Positions 52,419 through 62,796 of a stretch of 64,000 nt of DNA are shown here, in pieces (the first letter of the stretch is position 1; each line of letters begins with the position of its first letter). Source of the stretch: an uncultured Hyphomicrobiales bacterium (GTDB lineage: Bacteria > Pseudomonadota > Alphaproteobacteria > Rhizobiales > Xanthobacteraceae); contig CAIMEA010000019.1 in the NCBI GenBank assembly GCA_903839845.1, forward strand, positions 1-64,000, in the 5' to 3' direction. The notes under the pieces are model-generated. The model was given only the letters and a program-made list of their open reading frames with translations, was not told the origin of the DNA and made no database searches. Position numbers and translations under genes: made by a program.

Positions 52419-53195
52419 ATGTTTCACCTGCCGCTTTGGTCGGCCTTTGCCGACGCCGCTGCCGATCCGCGCTTTGCCTATGCCCTCGGCATCGCCACTT
52501 TGGCCGGGCTGGTGCGCGGCTTTTCCGGCTTCGGCTCGGCGCTCATCTACATGCCCCTGATTTCGGCCATTTACAGCCCGGCGGTCGCCGCGCCGACGAT
52601 CCTGCTGATCGATACGTTGTGCGGCCTGCCCTTCGCCATTCACGCCTGGCCGCAGGCCAACCGGCGCGAAGTGCTGCCGGTCGCCGTGGGCGGCGTCGTC
52701 GGCGTGCCGCTCGGCGTCTTGGCGCTGGTTTATGTCAGCCCGCTAAGCCTGCGCTGGTTCATCGCGGGGCTTGTCCTGATCGCCGTGGCGGTGCTCGCGG
52801 CCGGCTGGCGCTATCACGGCAAGCCGACGGTGCCGGCGGCGCTCGGCGTTGGCGCACTCTCCGGCTTCGGCGCCGGCGCGGTGCAGATCGGCGCGCCGCC
52901 GCTTCTGGTGTTCTGGCTCGGCGGCAAGAACTCAGCCGCGACCGTGCGCGCCAACATCATGGTCTATTTCATTCTGCAAGGGACGCTGTCGATGCTGCTG
53001 TATCTCTATAGCGGCTTGTTCGACGCGCAGACGACCGTGCTTTCGCTGATGTTCGGCGTGCCCTTCGCGCTGGCGATGTTTGCCGGCGCCTACTGGTTTC
53101 ACGGCTCGAGCGACGCGCTGTACCGCCGCGTCGCTTACCTAATCATCGGATTCGCGGGGCTGGCCAGTTTGCCGTTGTTTGACGGCCTAAGGTAA
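52419..53195 (+). CDS. TSUP family (TauE/SafE) permease
   Basis: The 258-residue product has about eight membrane spans and the duplicated family motif: LAGLVRGFSGFGSALIYMPLIS near the N-terminus and LGVGALSGFGAGAVQIGAPPLLVFWLGG in the second half. TSUP members export sulfite, sulfoacetate or related organic anions. It sits divergent from ruvC and convergent with yebC (three bases between stops), breaking the frequent yebC-ruvC adjacency. Confidence 0.9.
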   Translation: MFHLPLWSAFADAAADPRFAYALGIATLAGLVRGFSGFGSALIYMPLISAIYSPAVAAPTILLIDTLCGLPFAIHAWPQANRREVLPVAVGGVVGVPLGVLALVYVSPLSLRWFIAGLVLIAVAVLAAGWRYHGKPTVPAALGVGALSGFGAGAVQIGAPPLLVFWLGGKNSAATVRANIMVYFILQGTLSMLLYLYSGLFDAQTTVLSLMFGVPFALAMFAGAYWFHGSSDALYRRVAYLIIGFAGLASLPLFDGLR

Positions 53196-53198
53196 TTC

Positions 53199-53945
53199 TC
53201 ACTCGCCCATCTTCTGCATCAGCGCGTCCGACACCTCGAAATTGGCGAAGACATTCTGCACGTCGTCGTCATCGTCGAGCGCCTGCATCAGCTTCATCAT
53301 CTTCTCGCCGGCTTCGTCGCTGAGCATCACCGTGTTCTGCGGCTTCCAGATCATCGCCGCCTTGCGCGCCTCGCCATATTTGGCTTCCAGCGCCTTGGCG
53401 ACGTCGCGCAAAGTCTCGTGCGTGGTGAAAATCTGGTGGCCATCCTCGGTCGAGGACACATCCTCGGCGCCCGCCTCGATCGCCGCTTCCAGCATGGCGT
53501 CGGCGTCCGCCACCTTGGCGTCGTATTCGACGACGCCGACATGGTCGAACATGAACGACACCGAACCGGTGGTGCCGAGATTGCCGCCCGCTTTGGTGAA
53601 AGCCGACCGCACTTCGCTGGCGGTGCGGTTGTGATTGTCGGTCAGCGCCTCGACGATGACGGCGACGCCGCCCGGGCCGTAGCCCTCGTAGCGCATGTCG
53701 TCATAGCTTTCGGACTCCGAGCCGGACGCCTTCTTGATGGCGCGCTCGATATTGTCCTTGGGCATGTTCTCGGCGCGGGCTTCCAGGATCGCCGCGCGCA
53801 GGCGCGGGTTGAAGGCCGGATCCGGCTGGCCGAGCTTGGCGGCAACCGTGATTTCACGGGCCAGCTTGCCGAACACCTTGGAGCGGACTTTGTCCTGCTT
53901 CCCCTTGCGGTGCATGATGTTTTTGAATTGGGAATGACCGGCCAT
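53199..53945 (-). CDS. yebC: YebC/PmpR/TACO1 family protein
   Basis: The 248-residue product begins [39 protein letters not shown] and has the three-domain YebC pattern: [64 protein letters not shown], and an acidic C-terminus. Family members act as transcription factors or as translation factors that relieve ribosome stalling. Confidence 0.97.
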   Translation of the reverse strand: MAGHSQFKNIMHRKGKQDKVRSKVFGKLAREITVAAKLGQPDPAFNPRLRAAILEARAENMPKDNIERAIKKASGSESESYDDMRYEGYGPGGVAVIVEALTDNHNRTASEVRSAFTKAGGNLGTTGSVSFMFDHVGVVEYDAKVADADAMLEAAIEAGAEDVSSTEDGHQIFTTHETLRDVAKALEAKYGEARKAAMIWKPQNTVMLSDEAGEKMMKLMQALDDDDDVQNVFANFEVSDALMQKMGE

Positions 53946-54040
53946 GATGCGCTCTAAAGCTATCTGAGTTGAAACCGGCGCGGTTATAGGCTGGGACGAT
54001 CAGAAAATAAACTCCAACAGCGCCGCATATGCGGGTGCAC

Positions 54041-54186
54041 CCCCTCTCCCCCATAGGCGAGCGGACGCTCGCCGTTCGGCGAGCTATGGGGGAGAGGGTT
54101 GGGGTGAGGGGGTCTAAGCCTCTCGATAGTTTTCAACCCCTCACCCGCCGCGCTTCGCGCGTCGACCTCTCCCTATGGGAGAGGTG
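54041..54186. repeat. CTCTCCC-type intergenic repeat with extra stem
   Basis: Read on the minus strand it has the same order as 17821-17931: CACCTCTCCCATAGGGAGAGG hairpin, GCGCGAAGCGCGGCGGGTGAGGGG, a variable centre, then CCCCCTCACCCCAACCCTCTCC. The closing hairpin is enlarged with GGCGAGC and GCTCGCC stems around 54055-54090. It lies between yebC and the fusion gene and may terminate the latter. Confidence 0.88.
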
Positions 54187-54194
54187 AAGAAAGG

Positions 54195-55547
54195 CTAATT
54201 TGCCACCGCCACATTGCGCAGCATGGCCTCGATGCGCTCGCCAACTTTGGCGACGTTGCGGTGCACCCGCGCCTTGTAGCGCGTGACCGCATCGCGATCG
54301 ACCATGAAGAACTCCCGCTCCGGATAGCTCCGGCCGAAGATATCGACCAGCATGCTGCGGAATTTGCCGGAGACGATGCCCGGCATGTGCCGCGAGGGCT
54401 CCTCGCTATAGGCCGCCAGATGCGCCGAGGTCAGCGCGCACAGCAACGGATGCAGCCTCGCCGAGTAAACCTGTTTGTGGCGCTGGATGGTCTGGATTGC
54501 GCGGTCGAGCGTAATGTCGGCGCCGATCTCGGCGCCAATCTGCAATGGCTCGTCGAGCGTCGCCTCGGCCAGCGGAAACTGGTCGATCAGCCAATCGCCG
54601 AGATGCTCGACATTGCTGCGGCCGCGGCCATACATCATCGCGTCGTCGGCATAGGGCGCGTACCAGGTATCGAGCCGGTCGATGACGCGGTCGATGGCCG
54701 GACGCGGAATGAGTTCGCGATAGGCCGTGCCGAAAATGCCGATCGCCGATTTCGCCCGCGACAGGATGTCGAGCACGCCGTCGCCGATCAGCGGCTGGAA
54801 CATGCTGTTGCCGACGCCGAGCACGACGAGATCGTAATTATCGCGCGCCTGCCCCAGTGTATTGAAGGTCAGATGCTGTACATTGGCCTGCCCAGGCAGC
54901 AGCGCGTTGATCATGTGCAGGCCAAGCCGGTCGCCGAAATTGCCGGCGTCGCTTTCCGAAATTACCGCCACGCTGCACGACGCCACCGGCGCGAGACGGT
55001 CGGATGGCGTCAGCCGCATCAGCATTTGCCGTCCGTCGACCGGCGCCGTGCACTGGATGCGGAAGCCGTAACGGTCGAACAAGAGCGTCAGGTCGAAATA
55101 GCTCAGGTCATTGGCAAAGCCGAGCGCTTTGCGCTCCGGCCCGTTCACCAGATCGGTCGGGGTGTAGCTGAGGATGACGTCCTGCTTGCAGAAACGCAGA
55201 TGCGTGAACAGGTTTTCCAGATCGGCGATATTCTCAAGAACGCCGAGCATGACGACGATGTCGGATTGCGTCGCCGCGTGTGTCGGGAAGTCGCCGCCGA
55301 CAAGATCGCCGATCAGCGAGCCCTTGCCGTGCGAGAGCCGTTCCGCGGCCTGATAGGCGCAACCGAGCGGCAACAGGTCGCGCAAGGATTCGCCGCCGCC
55401 GGAGCCGAGATCGAGCACACGCGAGCCGGACGGAATGAATTGCGCGGCCAGTTGCGCGCGGGAGTCCGTTTTAGAGGAAGCGTCCGGGCGGCGCGCGTCG
55501 TCGGCGAGGGAGACGAGCGCAAGGTTCGCGTTGACGTGCAGAGCCAT
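54195..55547 (-). CDS. Fusion: SAM methyltransferase plus polysaccharide pyruvyltransferase-like domain
   Basis: The 450-residue product has a class I methyltransferase N-terminal half (about 20-180) with SAM motif RVLDLGSGGGESLRDLLP (about 42-59) and VMLGVLENIADLENLF. The C-terminal half (about 190-430) resembles WcaK/CsaB pyruvyltransferases: SVAVISESDAGNFGDRLGLHMINALLP, with the N-x-GD motif near 201, DLVVLGVGNSMFQPLI and HPLLCALTSAHLAAY. The first half has MALHVNANLALVSL as its start; a longer ORF to 55640 is unlikely. Function is inferred only: sugar or polymer modification. No other glycan genes are adjacent. Confidence 0.75.
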   Translation of the reverse strand: MALHVNANLALVSLADDARRPDASSKTDSRAQLAAQFIPSGSRVLDLGSGGGESLRDLLPLGCAYQAAERLSHGKGSLIGDLVGGDFPTHAATQSDIVVMLGVLENIADLENLFTHLRFCKQDVILSYTPTDLVNGPERKALGFANDLSYFDLTLLFDRYGFRIQCTAPVDGRQMLMRLTPSDRLAPVASCSVAVISESDAGNFGDRLGLHMINALLPGQANVQHLTFNTLGQARDNYDLVVLGVGNSMFQPLIGDGVLDILSRAKSAIGIFGTAYRELIPRPAIDRVIDRLDTWYAPYADDAMMYGRGRSNVEHLGDWLIDQFPLAEATLDEPLQIGAEIGADITLDRAIQTIQRHKQVYSARLHPLLCALTSAHLAAYSEEPSRHMPGIVSGKFRSMLVDIFGRSYPEREFFMVDRDAVTRYKARVHRNVAKVGERIEAMLRNVAVAN

Positions 55548-55672
55548 GGTCACCGTGCCAGATTTTATTGCCGGACCCAGCACGAACCGGCGAGAATCGA
55601 CGAAGCGCGCCCCCGGCGCGCCGCGTTCATAGAGCGTCAATTATGGTTAACAGGGCGTTAACGGAAACATAT

Positions 55673-55764
55673 CCCGTTCGTCCCCGCGAAAGCGGGGACC
55701 CAGGGAAACGCGCACAGATCTGCAATTTAAGAACTGGATTCCCGCTTGCGCGGGAATGAACGGG
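55673..55764. repeat. TCCCCGC-type intergenic repeat
   Basis: CCCGTTCG at 55673-55680 pairs with GAACGGG at 55758-55764. Inside are the hairpins TCCCCGC-GAAA-GCGGGGA and TTCCCGC-TTGC-GCGGGAA. The 90-base element lies between the fusion gene and ymdB and has no coding sequence. Confidence 0.85.
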
Positions 55765-55785
55765 GGTTGCGTCGGCGTTCGTCGC

Positions 55786-56607
55786 CTATTCCCAGAAGCG
55801 GGGCCTGGCCTCTTCCAGCAATCCGCCAATCCGCACCGCGCCGACTTTTTTCGCCAGCCCGGTCTTGGCGTCGGTCTCGACCGCGACGCCGCACAGGGTC
55901 GCAGGCCCCCCGGCCGCCTCGAATTTCGAACCGGGCAGCTTGCGCAGGAAGCGGCTGAGCGGCTCGTCCTTGACCATGCCAATGACCGAGTCGAAATCGC
56001 CTGTCATGCCGGCGTCGGTCTGGAAGGCGGTGCCGCCAGCCAGAATGCGATGGTCCGACGTCGGCACATGCGTATGGGTGCCGACGACGAGCGAGGCGCG
56101 GCCGTCGCAGAAATAGCCCATCGCCTGCTTTTCGCTGGTCGCCTCGCAATGCATGTCGACGAGGATGGCGTCGGCGGCGTCGCCGAGCGGACAGGCCGAA
56201 ATCTCGCGCTCGACGCCGGCGAAGGGATCGTCCATCGCGTCCATATAGACGCGGCCCATGGCGTTGATGACCAGCGCGCGCTGGCCGTTCTTGCAGTCGA
56301 CCAAAGCCGCGCCGCGGCCGGGCGTGCCTTTCGGATAATTCACCGGGCGGATGAGACGCGGCGCCCGCTCGATGAACACCAGCGCCTCGCGCTGATCCCA
56401 GGAATGGTTGCCGAGCGTGATGGCGTCGGCGCCGGAGTCGATCAGTTCGTTATAGATCGTCTCGGTGATGCCGAAGCCGCCGGCGGCGTTCTCGCCATTG
56501 ATGACGACGAGGTCGAGCTTCCAGTCGGCGATCAGACCCGGCAGACGCTCGTGCACGATGGTGCGGCCGGAACGCCCGACAATGTCGCCGATGAACAAAA
56601 TGCGCAT
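55786..56607 (-). CDS. ymdB: YmdB family metallophosphoesterase
   Basis: The 273-residue product has the dinuclear phosphoesterase motifs: MRILFIGDIVGRSGR (Asp8), NGENAAGGFG (Asn/Glu), LGNHSWDQ (Asn-His) and VGTHTHVPTSDHRIL. In Bacillus YmdB is a 2',3'-cyclic nucleotide phosphodiesterase affecting RNA turnover and multicellular behaviour. It lies 10 bases downstream of the fthC gene and is probably co-transcribed with it. Confidence 0.95.
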   Translation of the reverse strand: MRILFIGDIVGRSGRTIVHERLPGLIADWKLDLVVINGENAAGGFGITETIYNELIDSGADAITLGNHSWDQREALVFIERAPRLIRPVNYPKGTPGRGAALVDCKNGQRALVINAMGRVYMDAMDDPFAGVEREISACPLGDAADAILVDMHCEATSEKQAMGYFCDGRASLVVGTHTHVPTSDHRILAGGTAFQTDAGMTGDFDSVIGMVKDEPLSRFLRKLPGSKFEAAGGPATLCGVAVETDAKTGLAKKVGAVRIGGLLEEARPRFWE

Positions 56608-56617
56608 AGGGGAGGAC

Positions 56618-57202
56618 CTACCGGAAAGCGATGATTTCTTTTTCCGTTAGCACGAAGTCGAGGCGCTCGTCGCGTTCCGTCGCCGGAACCTGGGCTATTT
56701 CCTGCGCGGCGAAGGCAACGCCGATGGCGACCACTTTCTTCTTCGCGCGCAGCACGTGAATGGTCATGTCGTAATAACCGGCGCCATAGCCGATGCGATG
56801 ACCCGCGCGGTCGAAGCAGGCGAGCGGGACGATCAGAATATCGGGCGCTACCTCGGGCGCGTCCGGCATGGGTTCACGAATGCCCCACTGGCCTTCCTTG
56901 AAGGCGTCGCCAAATTTCCACGCCCGCATGATCAGAGCCTTGCCGCGTCCGGCAATGCAGGGCAGCGCCAGTTGCGCGCCTTGCCCGGCGATCTTGCGCA
57001 GCAAAGGCAGCGGATTGATCTCGGTCTTCATCGGCATGAAGCCGGAGACGATCGCGCCCGGCGTCACCTCGATGGGTAATCCGCGCGCGGCAATCATCTC
57101 CGCAGCCGCCTGTCGCTCGGCGGCCAGCATAGCGTCGCGCAAAGCGAGGGCCGAAGCGCGGAGGGCGGATTTTTGCTCGGTGATGGCTGACGGCTGGGAC
57201 AT
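56618..57202 (-). CDS. fthC: 5-formyltetrahydrofolate cyclo-ligase
   Basis: The 194-residue enzyme (YgfA/MTHFS) converts 5-formyl-THF to methenyl-THF. Motifs: SGFMPMKTEINPLPLL, GKALIMRAW, PDILIVPLACFDRAGHRIGYGAGYYDMTIHVLR with the GxGxGYYD substrate loop. Its start at 57202 follows the 6S RNA gene by about 30 bases, the classic ssrS-ygfA linkage. A longer open frame to 57553 passes through the RNA gene and is rejected. Confidence 0.95.
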   Translation of the reverse strand: MSQPSAITEQKSALRASALALRDAMLAAERQAAAEMIAARGLPIEVTPGAIVSGFMPMKTEINPLPLLRKIAGQGAQLALPCIAGRGKALIMRAWKFGDAFKEGQWGIREPMPDAPEVAPDILIVPLACFDRAGHRIGYGAGYYDMTIHVLRAKKKVVAIGVAFAAQEIAQVPATERDERLDFVLTEKEIIAFR

Positions 57203-57230
57203 GGGTCGACGCTTGCCGTCACGAAAGAGA

Positions 57231-57395
57231 ACAAGTGCGGAGCCGCAATGGCCGTCAGAGCGTGATCCCGGGAACCTACTGTTGTAGGTGGGCGCCATAT
57301 GACCAAGCCCACGAGCCTGGCCAGGGACAGCTCCCGAGGGAATCGTAAGGCCCCGGGGAATGTGTCTCCGACGCACCTCGCAGCCCCGCCTTCGC
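57231..57395 (-). ncRNA. ssrS: 6S RNA
   Basis: On the minus strand the ends pair (GCGGGGC near 57389-57383 with GCUCCGC near 57243-57237). The 3' part has the hairpin CACCUACAACAGUAGGUU followed by CCCGGG, corresponding in place to the CACCUUGAACCAAGGGUU hairpin of E. coli 6S RNA, and then GACGGCCAUUGCGGC. The centre contains CCUCGGGAGCUGUCCCUGG. It is immediately upstream of the cyclo-ligase gene, the conserved genomic position of ssrS. The RNA sequesters sigma-70 polymerase in stationary phase. Exact ends are estimated. Confidence 0.82.
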
Positions 57396-57433
57396 AATGT
57401 AGGCGTTCGGAAGGGCCAGCGCCATGCTTCTTC

Positions 57434-57462
57434 TCCCTCTCCCCGCAGGGCGGGGAGAGGGA
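57434..57462. repeat. Mini palindrome of CTCTCCC type
   Basis: TCCCTCTCCCCGC and GCGGGGAGAGGGA are a perfect 13-bp inverted repeat with a three-base loop, starting three bases after the zapA stop. It may end the zapA transcript and insulate the 6S gene, although no T-run follows. It looks like one terminal hairpin of the larger elements. Confidence 0.8.
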
Positions 57463-57464
57463 AA

Positions 57465-57851
57465 CTACCCAATCCCCACACCGCTGCTGCTGAGGCTCTG
57501 ATTGAGCTTGCGGGTGATGGTTTCCAGCCGCTCGGCGGCGGAGTTGAAGGCAATGACCACCGCGTCGGAGGCCGCGCGCGCCCGGTCGGAGGACACCATG
57601 CGGGCGTCCTGCAAGGCGGTGACTTCTTCCTCGAGCCGGCGCAGCTTGCGCTGGATTTCGGTATTCTCGTCCGCCACCATCAAGGCGGCCATCACGGTCA
57701 GCCGCGTATCGCCGATTTCGCCGAAACGATTGCGCAGTTCGACGATGCGCGCGTCGATATCGGCGGCGAGCGCCTGCAAATGCGCCTCCTGCCCGTCCTC
57801 GCAGGCGAGGCGGAACTGGCGGCCAGCAATCGTCGCGTTGACGCTTCCCAT
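57465..57851 (-). CDS. zapA: Cell division protein ZapA
   Basis: The 128-residue product has the ZapA N-terminal domain (VNATIAGRQFRLACEDGQEAHLQALAADIDARIVELRNRFGEIGDTRLTVMAALMVADE). A coiled coil (IQRKLRRLEEEVTALQDA) and a hydrophilic tail follow. ZapA bundles FtsZ filaments at the septum. The DUF4164 gene lies 43 bases upstream on the same strand. Confidence 0.92.
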   Translation of the reverse strand: MGSVNATIAGRQFRLACEDGQEAHLQALAADIDARIVELRNRFGEIGDTRLTVMAALMVADENTEIQRKLRRLEEEVTALQDARMVSSDRARAASDAVVIAFNSAAERLETITRKLNQSLSSSGVGIG

Positions 57852-57894
57852 GTCTATCCTTCGCGGTCCGGTAACCGGTCCGTACTTTGCGGGA

Positions 57895-58173
57895 TCATTC
57901 GCTACCTTCCAGCACAGACTGAATCGAGGCAATCGCCGTGTCGAGGCGCTCGGCGATTTCGCGGTTGGTCGCTTCCAGCTTGCGCGCCCGCGCCGTCTCG
58001 CCGTCCAGCACCGAGGCCAGCCGCGCGCGATCGAGGCCGAGGGTCTGCACCTGCGCAGCCAACGTGTCCTCGTTGCGGTCGACCTCACGCCGGCGCTCCA
58101 CGGCGGCGTCGAGCGCGTCCAGGGCCATGGCCAGGCGTTTGACGGCGTTGTCGATGGCGCTCTGCTCACTCAT
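57895..58173 (-). CDS. DUF4164 coiled-coil protein
   Basis: The 92-residue product is almost entirely helical with heptad character (AIDNAVKRLAMALDALDAAVERRREVDRNEDTLAAQVQTLGLDRARLASVLDGETARARKLEATNREIAERLDTAI). The position beside zapA and ahead of divergent tkt is conserved in Rhizobiales; a role in division as a ZapB-like partner is possible but not shown. Confidence 0.85.
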   Translation of the reverse strand: MSEQSAIDNAVKRLAMALDALDAAVERRREVDRNEDTLAAQVQTLGLDRARLASVLDGETARARKLEATNREIAERLDTAIASIQSVLEGSE

Positions 58174-58400
58174 GCTGCTGACACGGCCCGCGATTTTACA
58201 AAAAATCCTGCGGCGGCAACTGTTTAGACCAATAAGCTTACGTGCGACGCGATCCACACGTCAACGCCGGCGGGCACATATGCCCCGTTGTTTTCGAGCC
58301 CCTGTGCACGGCGCGGCAATTGTGCCGGCCGCCTTGCGCCGTCACATTGACTCAAGGGCCTGCCATGCTATGCGAACCCCTTCAAACAGGCCCATTTTCC

Positions 58401-60422
58401 ATGACAGCACACGCCGCGCCGACATCCGCCACCGCAACCGCGGGCAAGGCTGAAAAGGATATGGCCAATGCCATCCGCGCGCTGGCCATGGATGCCGTCC
58501 AGCAGGCCAATTCGGGCCATCCCGGCCTGCCGATGGGCGCCGCCGACGTCGCAACCGTGCTGTTTACCCAGTTCCTGAAGTTCGACCCGGCGGACCCGAA
58601 ATGGCCCGACCGCGACCGGTTCGTGCTGTCGGCCGGCCACGGCTCGATGCTGATGTATTCGCTACTCTATCTTACCGGCTACCCGGCCATGACGATCGAT
58701 CAGATCAAGCGGTTCCGCCAGTCCGGCTCGATCACGGCCGGTCATCCGGAATACGGCCACACGCCCGGCGTCGAGACCACCACCGGCCCGCTCGGCCAGG
58801 GTCTGGCCAATGCCGTCGGCATGGCCATGGCGGAGCGGCACATGGCGGCCGTGTTCGGCGATGCGGTCGTCGATCACAAGACATACGTGCTCGCGTCCGA
58901 CGGCGACCTGATGGAAGGCATTTCGCAGGAAGCCATTGCGCTCGCCGGCCATCTGAAATTGTCGAAGCTGATCGTTTTGTTCGACGACAACGGCATTTCC
59001 ATCGACGGCGCCTTGTCGCTGTCGGATTCGACCGACCAGGTGAAGCGGTTCGAGGCCTCCGGCTGGAACGCGGTGCGCGTCGACGGCCACGATCCGAAGG
59101 CGATCGCCGCGGCGCTGACCAAGGCGCAGACCTCCGACAGACCGACGCTCATCGCCTGCAAGACCACCATCGGTTTCGGCGCGCCGACCAAGGCCGGCAA
59201 GTCGTCGTCGCACGGTTCGCCGCTTGGCGCCGACGAGATCAAGGGTGCGCGCGAAGCGCTCGGCTGGACCTCGCCGCCGTTCGAAGTGCCGAACGAAATT
59301 CTCAGCAACTGGCGCGCCGCCGGCGAACGCTCCAAGGGCGCACATGCCGACTGGAACAAGCGCTTCGCCGCGCTCGATGCCGCGCAACGCGCCGAATTCA
59401 CCCGCCGCATGAACGGCGAAATTTCCAAACCCGCGCTCGCCGCCGCCGTCAAGGCGGTGAAGGACTCGCTTCATGCGACGCCGAAAGAAATCGCCACGCG
59501 CACGGCCTGCGAATTCGCGCTGGAAAGCCTGATCCCGGCGCTGCCGGAAATGATCGGCGGCTCGGCCGATCTCACCGGCTCGAACAACACGCGCACCAAG
59601 TCGATGAAGGCGATCACGCCGACGGATTTCTCCGGCCGCTTCATCCATTGGGGCATCCGCGAGCACGGCATGGCGGCGGCGATGAACGGCATGACGCTGC
59701 ATGGCGGCATCATTCCTTATTCCGGCACCTTCCTGGTGTTCTCGGATTACTGCCGCCCGTCGATCCGGCTTGCCGCGCTGATGGGCATTCGCGTCATCCA
59801 CATCATGACGCACGACTCCATCGGCCTCGGCGAAGACGGCCCGACGCATCAACCGGTCGAACACATGGCCGCGTTGCGCGCTATACCGAACGTGCTGGCG
59901 TTCCGCCCCTGCGACGCGGTCGAAACCGTCGAATGCTGGCAGCTCGCGCTCGAGCACAATGACCGCCCGAGCATTCTGGCGCTGACCCGCCAGAATCTGC
60001 CGCAATTGTCGTCGAACTTCCTCGACAAGAATCGTTGCGCCGCAGGCGCCTACGAAATCATCCCGGCGAACGGCAAGGCGCAGGTTTCGATTTTCGCTTC
60101 CGGTTCGGAAGTCGCCATCGCCGCCGACGGCGCCAAGTTGCTCGCCGCCAAGGGCATCGCTGCCCGCGTCGTCTCGGTGCCGTGTTTCGAGTTGTTCGCC
60201 GCGCAGCCGGAAGCGGCGCGCCGCGCCGTCATCGGCGATGCCGCGGTGAAAATCGGCGTCGAGGCTGGCGTGCGCCAGGGCTGGGACGCGATCATTGGCA
60301 ATGACGGCGCCTTCGTCGGCATGAATTCGTTCGGCGCCTCGGCGCCGTTCAAGGAACTGTACAAGAAATTCGGCATCACCGCCGAAGCCGTGGCCGACGC
60401 GGCGATCAAGAAGCTGGGCTAG
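58401..60422 (+). CDS. tkt: Transketolase
   Basis: The 673-residue TPP enzyme moves two-carbon units in the pentose-phosphate pathway. Signatures: [77 protein letters not shown] (TPP motif) and [26 protein letters not shown] 58401 is used; the open frame extends to 58242 with no homology. First gene of the tkt-gap-pgk-fba run. Confidence 0.97.
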   Translation: MTAHAAPTSATATAGKAEKDMANAIRALAMDAVQQANSGHPGLPMGAADVATVLFTQFLKFDPADPKWPDRDRFVLSAGHGSMLMYSLLYLTGYPAMTIDQIKRFRQSGSITAGHPEYGHTPGVETTTGPLGQGLANAVGMAMAERHMAAVFGDAVVDHKTYVLASDGDLMEGISQEAIALAGHLKLSKLIVLFDDNGISIDGALSLSDSTDQVKRFEASGWNAVRVDGHDPKAIAAALTKAQTSDRPTLIACKTTIGFGAPTKAGKSSSHGSPLGADEIKGAREALGWTSPPFEVPNEILSNWRAAGERSKGAHADWNKRFAALDAAQRAEFTRRMNGEISKPALAAAVKAVKDSLHATPKEIATRTACEFALESLIPALPEMIGGSADLTGSNNTRTKSMKAITPTDFSGRFIHWGIREHGMAAAMNGMTLHGGIIPYSGTFLVFSDYCRPSIRLAALMGIRVIHIMTHDSIGLGEDGPTHQPVEHMAALRAIPNVLAFRPCDAVETVECWQLALEHNDRPSILALTRQNLPQLSSNFLDKNRCAAGAYEIIPANGKAQVSIFASGSEVAIAADGAKLLAAKGIAARVVSVPCFELFAAQPEAARRAVIGDAAVKIGVEAGVRQGWDAIIGNDGAFVGMNSFGASAPFKELYKKFGITAEAVADAAIKKLG

Positions 60423-60449
60423 TTCGAGCAAGACCGGGAGTAAAAGACA

Positions 60450-61457
<1,008 letters not shown>

Positions 61458-61478
61458 GCGGGCGCGCCGGGGCCGCTC

Positions 61479-62675
61479 ATGAGCAACACCTTCCGCACCC
61501 TCGACCACGCCGACGTCAAAGGTAAGCGCGTGCTGATGCGCGTCGACCTCAACGTGCCGTACGAGAACGGCGTCGTCTCCGACGCCACCCGCATCGAGCG
61601 CATCGCGCCGTCGATCACCGAACTGGCCGACAAGGGCGCGAAAGTCATCTTGCTTTCGCATTTCGGTCGGCCGAAGGGCAAAGACGCGTCGCAGTCGCTG
61701 AAACCCGTTGCCGCCGAAGTCGCGCACACGATCAAGCGGCCGATCAAGTTCGTCGGCGACTGCATCGGCGAGGAAGCCGAGCGCGCGGTCGCGGCGATGC
61801 ATTCGGGCGAGATCGTCTGCCTTGAGAACACCCGCTTTTATCCGGGCGAGGAAAAGAACGATCCGGATTTCATCAAGGCGCTCGCCAAACTGGGCGATCT
61901 CTACGTCAACGACGCCTTCTCGGTGTCGCACCGCGCGCATGCTTCGACCGAAGGCCTGAGCCATCTGCTGCCGGCTTTTGCCGGGCGCACCTTGCAGGCC
62001 GAACTGGAAGCCTTCGAGAAGGTGCTCGATAAGCCGGCACGCCCGCTCGTGGCTATCGTCGGCGGCGCCAAGATTTCCACCAAGCTCGATCTGCTCGGCA
62101 ACCTCCTTGAGCGCGTCGATGTGCTGATCATCGGCGGCGCCATGGCCAATACCTTCTTGATGGCGCAGGGCAAGGCCGTCGGCCGCTCGCTGGTCGAGCG
62201 CGACCTCATCGACACCGCGCAAAAGATCATGGATGAGGCCAAGGCCGCCAAGCGCCAGATCCTGTTGCCGGTCGATGCCGTGGTCGCGGAAAAATTCGAG
62301 GCCAATGCGCCCTCGCGCGTGGTCGATGTCGATCACATCGGTCCGGCCGACATGATGCTGGATATCGGCCCGCGCAGTGTCGAACAGGTCATCTCCGTGT
62401 TGGCCCGCGCCAAGACTTTGGTCTGGAACGGCCCGTTCGGCGCCTTTGAAATGGAGCCGTTCGACAACGGCACCGTCGAAGTGGCGGAAGCCGCGGCGGA
62501 ACTCAACGACAACGGCAAGCTCGTCACCGTCGCCGGCGGCGGCGACACCGTCGCGGCGCTCAATGTCGCGGGCGTTGTCGACCGCTTCACTTATGTCTCG
62601 ACCGCCGGCGGCGCCTTCCTGGAATGGCTGGAAGGCAAGCCGTTGCCGGGAGTCGAAGTGTTGCGCGCGAAGTAG
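61479..62675 (+). CDS. pgk: Phosphoglycerate kinase
   Basis: The 398-residue product has KRVLMRVDLNVPYENG, LLSHFGRPKG, ENTRFYPGEEKND, NDAFSVSHRAHASTEG and the nucleotide-binding GGGDTVAAL near the C-terminus. Length is standard. An intergenic repeat separates it from fba. Confidence 0.98.
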   Translation: MSNTFRTLDHADVKGKRVLMRVDLNVPYENGVVSDATRIERIAPSITELADKGAKVILLSHFGRPKGKDASQSLKPVAAEVAHTIKRPIKFVGDCIGEEAERAVAAMHSGEIVCLENTRFYPGEEKNDPDFIKALAKLGDLYVNDAFSVSHRAHASTEGLSHLLPAFAGRTLQAELEAFEKVLDKPARPLVAIVGGAKISTKLDLLGNLLERVDVLIIGGAMANTFLMAQGKAVGRSLVERDLIDTAQKIMDEAKAAKRQILLPVDAVVAEKFEANAPSRVVDVDHIGPADMMLDIGPRSVEQVISVLARAKTLVWNGPFGAFEMEPFDNGTVEVAEAAAELNDNGKLVTVAGGGDTVAALNVAGVVDRFTYVSTAGGAFLEWLEGKPLPGVEVLRAK

Positions 62676-62681
62676 CCTCCG

Positions 62682-62775
62682 GTCATTCCGGGGCGCGCGC
62701 AGCGCGAACCCGGAATCCAGAGGTGTGTTATTGTATATGGATTCCGGGTTCGACCTTCGGCCGCCCCGGAATGAC
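62682..62775. repeat. CATTCCGGGGCG-type intergenic palindrome
   Basis: GTCATTCCGGGGCG and CGCCCCGGAATGAC are the outer arms; GAACCCGGAATCCA and TGGATTCCGGGTTC are the inner arms, around an A/T-rich loop (TGTTATTGTATA). The whole would fold as one long hairpin inside the pgk-fba transcript. This is a typical Bradyrhizobium-type repeat. Confidence 0.92.
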
Positions 62776-62796
62776 GAATTTGAGGGGAGACGACAT

